The notes beneath the pieces were generated by a model. The model saw only the letters and a list, made by a program, of their open reading frames with translations, was not told where the DNA came from and did not search any database. Below are positions 34,289 to 44,788 of a stretch of 64,000 bases of DNA, one piece after another. How positions within the stretch are numbered: position 1 is the first letter of the stretch; every line of letters begins with the position of its first letter. The position numbers and the translations under genes were made by a program. The DNA is from Zanthoxylum bungeanum. Its lineage: Eukaryota > Streptophyta > Magnoliopsida > Sapindales > Rutaceae. The stretch is from assembly GCA_019454045.1 (NCBI GenBank), contig SKCR01010142.1, positions 186,001-250,000 on the forward strand, in the 5' to 3' direction.

Positions 34289-36907
34289 TGTAGGACACAG
34301 AAACTAGGCGACGCATGCTGTTCTAGACTCACGGCCTAGTTGGGAGTACGGAGTAGCCCACAGGGGACTAAACCGGAGAATAATGGAGTCGCCACCCGTG
34401 TGAACCGGGAAATATTTAAGGGCCACACTCACCCCTCGCAAGGGAAGACCTCAACCGTTGGGTTCGGAATGGTCCCTTACTTATGTCGTATGTAATGAAT
34501 GGATTTGTGCAATAGTAACCAAGTCTACTCAACATACATTTTGGTCAAAGTAGTCTAAATTCTAGGTTTGCATGCTTCAACGGTAAACTTTTCATTACGA
34601 CAAACACATGATATCACACATCAAACATGTTAATAACTATTGATCTAAACAACATAAATTAAATTCCTATTACGAAAGGTAAATAACTAAGTCATGCTTA
34701 AAGGAAAACATACTAGGCCAAATCATACCTCAAAGGTAAATAATCTTCTAAACTACTAAATCATGTGAGGTAAAATAAATTACATGCTTTCTAAAGAATT
34801 AATTCATGCGAGGAAAATTAATTACATGCTTTCTAAGTCATTAATTCACACAACTTAAATTAGATAACATGCTAATCTAATTATTCATGCTAGATACCAT
34901 AAAACACATTTTCTAAATCATTATTTCATGTGAATAAATTCAATAATATAAACCCTCAGGTCTAACCTTTTGTGTCGTCTCTCGGAAGCGCGTTATACGG
35001 CCGTCGGAAGGGCTAAAACTCCGTGACTCCACCGGTTCGCTGTTTTGACGTTTTCCTTCGCCGATTCGCTGTTTTACTCGCTGTTTCCACTTCGTTTCGT
35101 TGCGATTCAGGTCACACCACTTAGTTTACTGGTTGGTAGTGAATTAGGGATTGTTTTGGTAATTTTTGAGGGCAGTGGACTATTGTTCTTGAGGGGGACT
35201 AAATGAGGCAGTGAAGAGTGCTAGTTGTGGCAGTTTTTGAAGGTGTTTGGGCGTTAACTGCAAAGGGGAAAATGAGGGTGTTTTGGTGAGGTATTTTCGT
35301 GAAATGAGGGCTGGTTAGGGAGGCAGTTTAGGCGTGTATTTCAGGTCTATAATGGGGCAATTAGGGGCGTGAACTTCAGGTCTAAAATGAGGGTAATAGG
35401 CGTGGTTTATAGGGCAGTGCAATGGCTATTTTGGGCGTGCTGTGGGGAATCTTGTGTGGCAGTTTGCGTGGCTGGCAGTGCTAGGGGCTGTTGAAGTGTT
35501 GCTGAGTGGTATGTGTGCAGCTGTAAGAAGGGCTATCTGGTTACGTAAAGGGGCTGTGTGAGTGGGTTGGTGAGTGTGCGTGAAGGTTTGCTGATAAGGG
35601 TGCAGTGGGTTGAGAGAGATGATGCCGCAAGGGAGAGAGCAGGGCCTGAGTGGGTAGGGACTTTTAGGGTTTTAGTGTGAGGCGGTGAGAGTTGTTTTTG
35701 TGAGAGAGCAGTGAGGGATGGTCTTTTACGTGAAACAATGAGTTGCATGGGCTATTGAAGGGTTAGACGTGAGCTAGGTGCATGGGCTGTTGAAGTGTTA
35801 AGGTGTTACGGCTTCAGGTTTGTGAGTGAAGAAGGTGGCTTGTGTGCGTGAATAGCTAAGGGTTGTTGGAGTGCAATGGCGTGAGTGGTGGACTGATGAT
35901 TGATGGGTGAAGTGTGGTGTGAGGCAATTTTTTTAGGGTTTATGTATATTTCACGTGCATGGTTTCTAGCTTTGTGGGCAGTTTTGGTACGTGAAATTGG
36001 CTAGCTGTCGTGAGATAGTAGAAGCGTGAAGATGAGGGGCTGAAGTGAGGTAGTAGGTACGTGAAGAATGAGGGGTAGCGAGGGTTATTTGATTAGGCTG
36101 TGCATGGTGTTGTTTTGAATGGGAGGGTGAGTGGCTTTTTATAAGAATGGGGAAGGGTTTCACGTGGATTCTTCAAGCTGGGGGAGCAAAGTTGGTTTGA
36201 TTCCATTTTATAAAGGTTGAAGGGTGTTGAGGTGGGGAATGCTTATTAAATGGAGAAAGACTTTTGATATTTCTTTTTTGAAAGGGAGGCAATTATTTAA
36301 TAGGTGGGGGTTTTGTTTTTTTGAAAATGGGTGAGGGGAAGGTGAGGTGCTTTCGGCGAGTGGGGGGAAGTTGCTTAGGTTTTGTTGACTTGTTGGAAAG
36401 GAAGGTGGGACGTGAGGTGGGGGAAGTAGAAAATGGAGGGAATATTTAATGGTTTTTGTCTTGTTGTTATTTGTTTGGTTTGAATTTTTTTGTGTTGCAA
36501 TTGTGTGTAATTTACGTGAGGGGAGGGGTTGTTTAATTAAATGGTTTGGAAAATGAAGGGTAGGGTAGACGAATGGGATTTTGTTGCATGGTTTTGCATA
36601 GTTCACGTGAAAGGTGGCAAATGAGGCTTAGGGTTTGCATGGAAGTTGAAGAGGCATATGCATGAAAAGCTATGGAGAGAGGATAGGCTTGAGAAAGAGC
36701 GATGATAGGGTTTTGGGCGGAGGATGATTTTGAAATGGAAATCCGACGAATAATCCCGAAGCTAAACGAGCGAATCAAATCCGATAAAACATCAATTCTT
36801 GACTTTTCCCTTCCGACGACCGTTGTCTACGACTTCCACAACTTAAAAGGTAGTGCCTCCATACGAGGCTCATCATCGGGCTGGTATGCAAAAATGCAGT
36901 GCCTACA
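34289..36907 (-). repeat. G2 3' LTR
   Basis: Pairs with 41,288-46,232. Shares the CCTCAGGTCTAACC and GCGCGTTA(T/C)ACGGCCGTCGGAAGG core with G1 and G3 but is otherwise different. TATA on minus at 36,137-36,143; in the 5' LTR this site reads GATAAG, so its TATA is damaged. Contains TGTGG at 35,455-35,459, the intact version of the E2 target. Confidence 0.9.
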
Positions 36908-36991
36908 GTCGCCCCCACTTTGATGGGACTTGTTCAGTGTGTGACAATGACAATCCTATCAAAGTACGTGTAATGCATTTTTACTTACCTG
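36908..36991 (-). other. G2 polypurine tract and conserved splice-donor block
   Basis: Minus strand CAAAGTGGGGGCGAC (36,908-36,922) abuts the 3' LTR. The donor-like CAGGTAAGTA is at 36,982-36,991, as in G1. Confidence 0.6.
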
Positions 36992-37049
36992 GCTCGCCAG
37001 CTGTCACCTGGTCCGCCTGCTGGGTTGGTTTGATGGTACTAAACCTCGT

Positions 37050-37850
37050 ACCTAGGGCGTCGCAGTAGTCCACTATTCTTCACGGTAGTCCACGGTAGTC
37101 TACGATAATCCATAATACTCTTCGGTAGTCCACGGTAGTCCACATGATCTCCATAACCTTCATAGTCCACAGTAGTCCACGGTAGTCCACATAATCCACA
37201 GAATCTTCATAATCTTCATAGTCCACGGTAGTCCACGGTATTCCACATAATCCACAGAATCTTCATAATCTTCATAGTCCACGGTAGTCCCCGGTATTCC
37301 ACATAATCCACATAATCTTCATAATCTTCATAGTCCACGGTAGTCCACATAATCCACAGAATCTTCATAATCTTCATAGTCCATGGTAGTCCTCGGTATT
37401 CCACATAATCCATAGAAACTTCATAATCTTCATAGTCCACGGTAGTCCTCGGTATTCCACATAATCCACAGAATCTTCATAATCTTCATAGTCCACGGTA
37501 GTCCACATAATCCACAGAGTCTTCATAATCTTCATAGTCCACGGTAGTCCTCGGTATTCCACATAATCCATAGAAACTTCATAATCTTCATAGTCCACGG
37601 TAGTCCTCGGTATTCCACATAATCCACAGAATCTTCATAATCTTTATAGTCCACGGTAGTCCACAACACTTTATGATAATCAACGGTAGTCCACGACACT
37701 TCATGATAATCCACGGTAATCCACATAATCCACGATGCTTCATGATAATCCACAGTAGTCCACAACACTTCATGATAGTCTACGGTAATCCACAACACTT
37801 TATGATATTCAACGGTAGTCCACAACACTTCATGATAATCTGGGATTCGT
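37050..37850. repeat. Tandem array with 158-bp higher-order repeat, G2-specific
   Basis: Basic units of about 46 and 56 bp (CACGGTAGTCC, ACATAATCCACAGAATC, TTCATAATCTTCATAGTC). At 37,216-37,690 they form a 158-bp higher-order period made of 56+56+46 bp. From 37,650 a shorter variant of about 28-38 bp (CATGATAATCCACGGTAGTCC) takes over. The array is absent from G1. Reading frames such as MDYEDYE are repeat by-products. Confidence 0.88.
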
Positions 37851-37854
37851 TCCA

Positions 37855-38070
37855 AAACTCTGACGGTGTGGACCTCAGCCCTGGGATTCATTCCTGGATT
37901 CATTCCAAAACTCTGCTGATATGGGCCTCGACCCTGGGATTCATTCCAAAATCTGAGAGATTCATTCTCTGGATTCATTCCACATTCTGAGAGATTCATT
38001 CTTTGGATTCATTCCAGATTCTGAAAGATTCATTCTCTTGATTCATTCCAAATTCTGAGTGTGATGCGGG
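37855..38070. repeat. GGATTCATTCC short repeats in G2
   Basis: Units of about 36-38 bp with GAGAGATTCATTCT and GGATTCATTCCA(A/G)A(T)TTCTG. Related to the GGGACTCATCCC repeats of G1. Confidence 0.7.
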
Positions 38071-38389
38071 GCTCGCCCCCAGAGTGCCATACCCCGTAAA
38101 ACTGATTCTGATAATGATGATGTGATTGTAGTCCGTTTCCGAACCATGCTCCATTTTCGGAGTACCATTTTCAGCATATGTTGTGGGTACTCCATTTTGG
38201 AGCGCCATCTTCGGCAGTTGATATGGTAGTGGTCCATTTTCGAACCATGCTGTGTGAGAATGTGGCTTATTTTGAACCGTTATTTGATGAGAAGTGGCTC
38301 ATTTTTGAACCGTTACTTGATGAGATGGTCTTTGCCGCCACAAACCTGCAAATACAAAGCAAAAAAATTACATGTATATGATATGTCGT

Positions 38390-38780
38390 TCGGAGTGCCA
38401 TTTTCGGCATCTGTTGTGTGTGCTCCATTTTGGAGTGCCATTTTCGGCATCTGATGAGTGCCCCATTTTGGAACGCCATTTTCGACATTTGTTTTGTGTG
38501 CCCCATTTTGGAGCGCCATTTTCGGTATCTGATGAGTGTGCCCCATTTTGGAGCGCCATTTTCGGCATCTGTTTTGTGTGCCCCATTTTAGAGCGCCATT
38601 TTCGGCATCTGATGAGTGTGCCCCCATTTTGGAGCGCCATTTTCGGCATCTGTTTTGTGTGTGCCCCATTTTAGAGTGCCATTTTCGGCATCTGATGAGT
38701 GTGCCCCAATTTGGAGCGCCATTTTCGGCATCTGATGAGTGTGCCCCATTTTGGAGCGCCATTTTCGGCATTTGATGTTG
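38390..38780. repeat. 40-bp tandem repeat array in G2
   Basis: About ten units of the same 40-bp monomer as G1 (11,560-11,935), with alternating GATGAGTG and GTTTTGTG variants giving a roughly 80-bp dimer pattern. Single units also occur at 38,150-38,215. Confidence 0.88.
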
Positions 38781-40087
38781 TAGTGGTCCATTTCTGAACC
38801 ATTGCTGATGTGAGAGCGGTCTATTTGCGAACCATTGTTGATATGAGAGTGGTCCATTTGCGAACCATTATTGATGCTGATGTGGGCCTCGCCCCCAGAG
38901 TGTCGTATTGCCTCTTATGAGAGGATCTTGATAGCTGGACATACTTTTGTCCTCAATGAATGTTTTGCGTCGAAACCTGAGAACCTTCAAAGTACTCGAT
39001 ACAACTCAAATCCGACCGTTTGAGTGAATGATCTGAGCTAGACTTCAAGTGTGTGTGTGCCAGGGCTCTTTCGCAGCTTAGTCCTTAAGTTAGCCAACTT
39101 GATGATTTCGCTTCAGAGAATCGGACCAGTGTGTCTAACCAACCTAGATGTCTTGATCACATTCTGTGATTACTTCATCATACTCAACATGATATGGTCT
39201 TATGAATTTTGCTTTTGTCTCTTTCTTTTCATTTTGAATTTTTCTTTTTTCTTTTTCTTTTCTTTGTTTGTTTTTTTTTTCTTTTTCTCTTTTATTTTTC
39301 TGACACACCTACCCTTTAAGGTAGCATTTCTCCTCATGGTGGTCCTAATACTCGCCCATGGGTAGCTTCACGCTTATTGGTTATAGGTGGTCTATTTTTT
39401 TCTTTTCTTTGCATTGCAGAGACTTTTTCTTGTTTCCAACCATATCATATATCGTAGCATAAGTAAACCAGGGTGGACATCCAGGCGAACGGTCATTCAC
39501 TGATCCATCATCTCTTCAACAACTAGTCATCTTGCAAACCACTCAGGCTTCTACTGCTGAGATCCCGTGATCAAGTGCTTATGAGTCTAACTGAGATCAG
39601 TCCATTCAGAATACCGGACGAGAGCACGTCTCGCACTTATCGTTTCTAGGGTTTCTTCTTCCATACAACATACAACGTCATCATCGAACATATGTCTAGC
39701 CACCAAAGATTTCTCTTTTCTCTGACATTCCTCTTTTCAAATGCTGGAAATTTGGGGCTTCGTCCCCATGGGTTCATTTCTGAATATTGCTGGTATTACT
39801 TTATCTACTTTCAACTTGCTTGTATTCTGCCGCTTTCTCTTTCCTTATTTGAGACCTGCGAACACAAACAAAACAATAGAATGAAAACATGTGCGTGTGA
39901 TGTGTAAATATGCAAGTGTAGAGGTACTCCCTTTTCGTGATGGGTTAGATCCTCATTGTGCTCCTTGGCGCCATATGTTTCTGTTCGCCCCTGCTGGTTC
40001 TCTTTCATTTGAAATCTGCAAAAACAAAACACAAAACAAGGGATGCAAGTTACGTGTATGCATGGATGAATTTCATTTCCCATTGGG
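38781..40087. other. G2 non-coding internal DNA with polypyrimidine tract
   Basis: No coding sequence recognised. A plus-strand run of almost pure T/C lies at about 39,205-39,300 (purine on the element strand). On the minus strand, acceptor-like T-rich stretches ending in GCAG occur at about 38,345, 39,857 and 40,017, with related sequence in G1 near 12,456. Confidence 0.5.
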
Positions 40088-40330
40088 TTAGGTTTTCTGC
40101 CAATTCCCTTGGTGACTGCTCGGTCTCCTCTTCCTCAGGTAAAGTACAACATTAATCGGCTCGGTGAACTCATTCATTTCCATGTCTGTCAGTTTCGCTG
40201 CCCCGTTTCCCAATTTCTGAATGGCCATTATGTCTTTTCTGCTTGCTTCTTCTGGGAGTTCTCTGCGTTCCAGATACCGTTGAATATCATGGTACCAGGG
40301 TTGAATATTTTTGTCAAATATACTCATGTT
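40088..40330 (-). pseudogene. G2 pre-integrase linker relic
   Basis: Minus-strand frame with NIQPWYHDIQRYLERRELPE and ASRKDIMAIQKLG. It resembles the P-W-Y-x-D-I-x-x-Y-L segment just before the integrase zinc domain of gypsy polyproteins. G1 has the homologous piece at 22,640-22,800, split by copia A. Open for about 79 codons but with no start context. The gag that precedes it in G1 is absent here. Confidence 0.55.
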
Positions 40331-41266
40331 GGCTGATGGTCTTCTGACATATCTTCATTCTTCCCTAACCCAACAAGAATCTATGATGGCTTTCAAGACA
40401 CAAAGGGTTAACATGATGCGTGTATACATGAGATGCGTGCGATGTGTGCAATGTATAAGATATATAAGTTGGCCCATTATCATTTTAAAGTATTCAATCA
40501 TAATATCGTTGGGTGCAAACTTGTCCCAGTTAAAAAGGCCCAACAAGTTTATACTTTTGCGATAACATGGCTAAACAACTTCAAATGATAAGCGGCCCAA
40601 ACAAAAAATGGCCCATCGTCATTTTAGAAGCTTTTGGCTCAATTGTCAAAGGACGCGAACTTGTCCCAGTTTAAATGGCCCAACAAGTTCATATCTCTTG
40701 ACAAGAGGTCCAACATAATCCAAATGATAATGGTCCAAAACACAAGCACAATCAAATATTTTCTAAGGGTCATGCAATTAAGGTTCACATGTAGGCTTTA
40801 GGAGTGTAAACAAAAACTCTCACTGGCGAAGGATTGTTCACAACTAGGACTCCCCACTCAAGGGTTCAAGCGACCAAGTGAACGCACCTTTTTTATACCT
40901 TACGATACGTGCCGACGAGTTATGGTGTGTGACTAACTGTCGAATGGACTTCCCGTTGTAGATTCCCCAGAGGGAGGGTGGAGCGAGGCTCACTTAAGTA
41001 CCCAAGCCCCTTAGGCTCTTATCGCTTGGTGACAGGAATAAACAACGAGTCCTCCAAACTAGTCTATCACAACAAGCTACAAGTAATGATTATCTGTGTG
41101 CCTTCACAGCTTTTCCTTATAGAAAGGTAGTGAGTGAAGGAAGACACCAAACCATAACCTAGCTTTAACAATGCTTTTGATTAAACTCCTTAAACCCACA
41201 GTAGACATGATTAATTAAAACACAAATCCAAACATTACAAGACAATATTTCGAGGCCGATTCTCTA
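40331..41266 (-). other. G2 untranslated leader
   Basis: Collinear with 24,315-25,237 of G1. The join at about 40,330-40,345 marks the gag deletion relative to G1. Confidence 0.7.
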
Positions 41267-41284
41267 TCCCCAGTGGAGTCGCCA
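41267..41284 (-). other. G2 primer-binding site
   Basis: Minus strand TGGCGACTCCACTGGGGA, 3 nt from the 5' LTR. Same type as G1. Confidence 0.7.
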
Positions 41285-42464
41285 AACTGTAGGACACAGA
41301 AACTAGGCGACGCATGCTGTTCTAGACTCAGGGCCTAGTTGGGAGTACGGAGTAGCACACAGGGGACTAAACCGGAGAATAATGGAGTCGCCACCCGGTG
41401 TGAACCGGGAAAATGATTTAAGGCCGCACTCACCCCTCGCAAGGGAAGACCTCAAACCGTTGGGTTCGGAATGGTCCCTTACTTATGTCGTTTGTAATGA
41501 ATGGATTTGTGCAATAGTAACCAAGTCTACTCAACATACATGTTGGTCAAAGTAGTCTAAATTCTAGGTTTGCATGCTTCAACAGTAAACTTTTCATTAC
41601 GACAAACACATGATATCACAAATCAAACATGTTAAATAACTAATGATCTAAACATAACATAAATTAAATTCCTATTAAGAAAGGTAAATAACTAAGTCAT
41701 GCTTAAAGGAAAACATACTAGGCCAAATCATACCTCAAAGGTAAATAATCTTCTAAACTACTAAATCATGTGAGGTAAATTAAATTACATGCTTTCTAAA
41801 ATTAATTCATGCGAGGAAAATTAATTACATGCTTTCTAAGTCATTAATTCACACAACTTAAATTAGATAACATGCTAATCTAATTATTCATGCTAGATAC
41901 CATAAAACACATTTTCTAAATCATTATTTCATGTGAATAAATTCAATAATATAAACCCTCAGGTCTAACCTTTTGTGTCGTCTCTCGGAAGCGCGTTATA
42001 CGGCTGTCGGAAGGGCTAAAACTCCGTGACTCCACCGGTTCACTGTTTTGACGTTTTCCTTCGTCGATTCGCTGTTTTACTCGCTGTTTCCACTTCGTTT
42101 CGTTGCGATTCAGGTCACACCACTTAGTTTACTGGCTGGTAGTGAATTAGGGATTGTTTTGGTAATTTTTGAGGGCAGTGGACTATTGTTCTTGAGGGGG
42201 ACTAAATGAGGCAGTGAAGAGTGGCTAGTTGTGGCAGTTTTTTGAAGGTGTTTGGGCGTTAATTGCAAAGGGGAAAATGAGGGTGTTTTGGTGAGGTATT
42301 TTCGTGAAATGAGGGCTGGTTAGGGAGGCAGTTTAGGCGTGTATTTCAGGTCTATAATGGGGCAATTAGGGGCGTGAACTTCAGGTCTAAAATGAGGGTA
42401 ATAGGCGTGGTTTATAGGGCAGTGCAGTGGCTATTTTGGGCGTGCTGTGGGGAATCTTGTGTGG

Positions 42465-44788
42465 TGACCGGCGTAAACACACACGTATAACGCAAGCGTA
42501 CGTATCGTTCAAGTAGTATAAAAAGTATCGATCCCACGAGGACTTAATACCTAAGTTATTAATTCTATGAGGTTAAATGATTACTAGTATCTACAGGTTG
42601 TTTAATTGATTTGAAATAGCGACGATTCTAAATTTAAAATGAGTAAATGAAAATTTTTTTAAGGTTGATTTTAAGAAAATTCAATATTAAAAACTATCTA
42701 GGGTTGTGATTTATTCCAATATTATTTAAAGATGAAGTGGTTATCTTATAAAATTAGGTAAAATATTGATTTATTAACCTGGAACACTAAATTATGTAAA
42801 AGCCTCTTCCGATGGTCAATTACAAATATCCAATTTAACCTAATTGAACCATATGTCTATGTCAACCAAATTATCTGGATTCATTAAGATTAAGTTCCAA
42901 TTATGGCTACCCCCGCCCAACAGGTATATTCCTATCCTGTAAGGAAATCTATTAAAGGGTTATCTATCCTCAAGGAAGATCGTGGGTTATTGAGTCTGAG
43001 GTTTTAAACCTAAAATCCCTATGTCTAGTTCATTTTAAGTTTACCTTATCAATTTTATTAGTGGCCAGTTAATAAAAAACATTAAGATTAAGACTCAATA
43101 AATAAATCTTTATATTACCCAAATTATAATTTAACCCTTATAAACCGGTGATATTGGATTTCATCACAACCCTAGATTACTAACTTAGTTATGACACATA
43201 GGTAGGGCTAGTAAAAACTTAAAAGACATAAAATGAAAATGCTGAAAAGTAATTGCAGTGAATTAAATGCTGAAAAGTAAATTACAAATGAAATAAAATG
43301 CTAAGGCAAAAGGAATTACTTTTACTACTAATTTAGATATCTCCCATAAAATAATATATAAACTTTGTGATAATATTTTACCAACCGACCAATCTGGCGG
43401 TATCCTGATTAAGTCAAATTAAGTCCAACCAGCCATATAGGTGGTAATATTTGTCCATAATCCAGCCATAAAGGCGGTACCAAAATAAATTTACCAACCG
43501 ACCAATATAGCGGTATTCCTTTATTAATCAGGTTCAAACCAACAGAAAATAAATTTACCAACCGACCAATATAGCGGTATTCCTTGATTAGTCAGGTTTA
43601 AACCAGATTAAATAAATTTACCAACCGACCAATATAGCGGTATTCCTTTATTAATCAGAATTTTAAATAGTAAATATATTATTTTTAAGGGAGATTAATC
43701 TAAATAGCAATAGTAAAATAATTACCTTTCACCCTAGCATAGGGAAGTTACCTCCGCATAGTGAATAGTAAAAACTGTAAAATAAAGAAAGTAAATTATT
43801 ATTAACCAAACAGTAATTAAAATTATTACAAAAGTAAAAAGTAAAAAATAAAAACGAAAATTCTAGAGAGAGAAACTCCCTAATTACATAGAAGGAGTGA
43901 GAAAGGTGTACTAAAAACTGAAAATTCGCCCTCTATTTATAGCAAAATTTTCACTGTTCGGGCACTGTTCGCGCGCGCGCGACGCCAAGACCTCAGCGTC
44001 GCGACGCTGGATTTTTCACTATTTGGTCGACGTGGCATGATGAGAAGGTGACACGTGGCATGGCGGCTGACTGTTGAAGCGACACGTGGCAAGGCGGCTA
44101 AGACTCAATTATTGTGATGACGTCATTGATGACGTCATGCTGATGTGGCGATGATGTGGCGCTGACGTGCGATGACGTGGCGCTGGCGTGTGTTTGACGT
44201 GTGTTGCAATTGTCGGCACAATAGGATTGCGACACGTGGCGACACGTGTCACGCGGTGACACGTGTCACGCGGTGATTGGCTGATGCTGAGGTGTCAAGT
44301 TGACTTGGTTGACCTAAGTGACGTGGCTGATGACCTGGCATGACACATGGCATGTTGACTCGTTGACCTGCTGACATGGCTGATGACAAGGCGACACGTG
44401 TCAAGTCAAAGTGTCGGCAGCATATGATGTTGACACGTGGCGCGGCGCACGTTAGCAGATTCGTTGTGATGGTGACACGTGGTACGGCGCATTTTAGCAA
44501 AGTCAAAACTTCTCAAATTGTTGACCGTTGACCAGCGCATGTTAGCAGATTCGGCTCACGCTGGGCGTCGCGGCGCGCAGTGTTCCAGCGTCGCGACGCG
44601 CAAGAGACGAAAATATCCCTGTTGACGCATTTTGTCTGGTTTTGCCCCAAATGGCCTCCAGTGCTGTCCAAACTTTATTTATCTGCAAAATAACAATAAA
44701 ACACATCAAAAAGTTCACATAACTCAAGAAACTATACAAAATGTTAAGTTAAATGAGTGGGAAATAGTGATATAAATATCACTCATCA
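42465..44788 (-). mobile_element. E2: solo LTR (2,324 bp)
   Basis: Begins TGACCGGCG and ends ACTCATCA on plus (TGATGAGTGA...CCGGTCA on minus). Flanked by TGTGG at 42,460-42,464 and 44,789-44,793. The paired LTR of G2 shows the empty site at 35,455-35,459. No internal sequence, so it is a solo LTR from recombination. Contains the four-unit AACCGACCAAT repeat (43,375-43,660) and TATAAATA (minus, 43,934-43,941). Youngest insertion in the five-level nest. Confidence 0.95.
44052..44481 (-). promoter_or_regulatory. CACGTG/TGACGTCA cluster in E2 U3
   Basis: Eight CACGTG hexamers and two TGACGTCA palindromes (near 44,117-44,140) in about 430 bp upstream of the TATA. TGACGTCA is a high-affinity bZIP (TGA/CREB-type) site. 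Activity is inferred. Confidence 0.5.

Noticed and set aside
36208..36606. 132-codon minus-strand frame in the G2 LTR
   Set aside because: Low-complexity Pro/Ser/His-rich translation of purine-rich LTR DNA; disrupted in the second LTR.
37216..37999. Repetitive proteins of the MDYEDYE type
   Set aside because: Offsets of exactly 158 bp between similar frames show they come from the tandem repeat, not from selection on protein.
38390..38780. Regular short repeats that might be read as a CRISPR array
   Set aside because: There are no unique spacers between repeats. It is a head-to-tail tandem array in a plant retrotransposon.
39051..39365. Hydrophobic Phe/Leu-rich frame of 104 codons
   Set aside because: It is a translation of the polypyrimidine tract in G2, so membrane-like character is a base-composition artefact.
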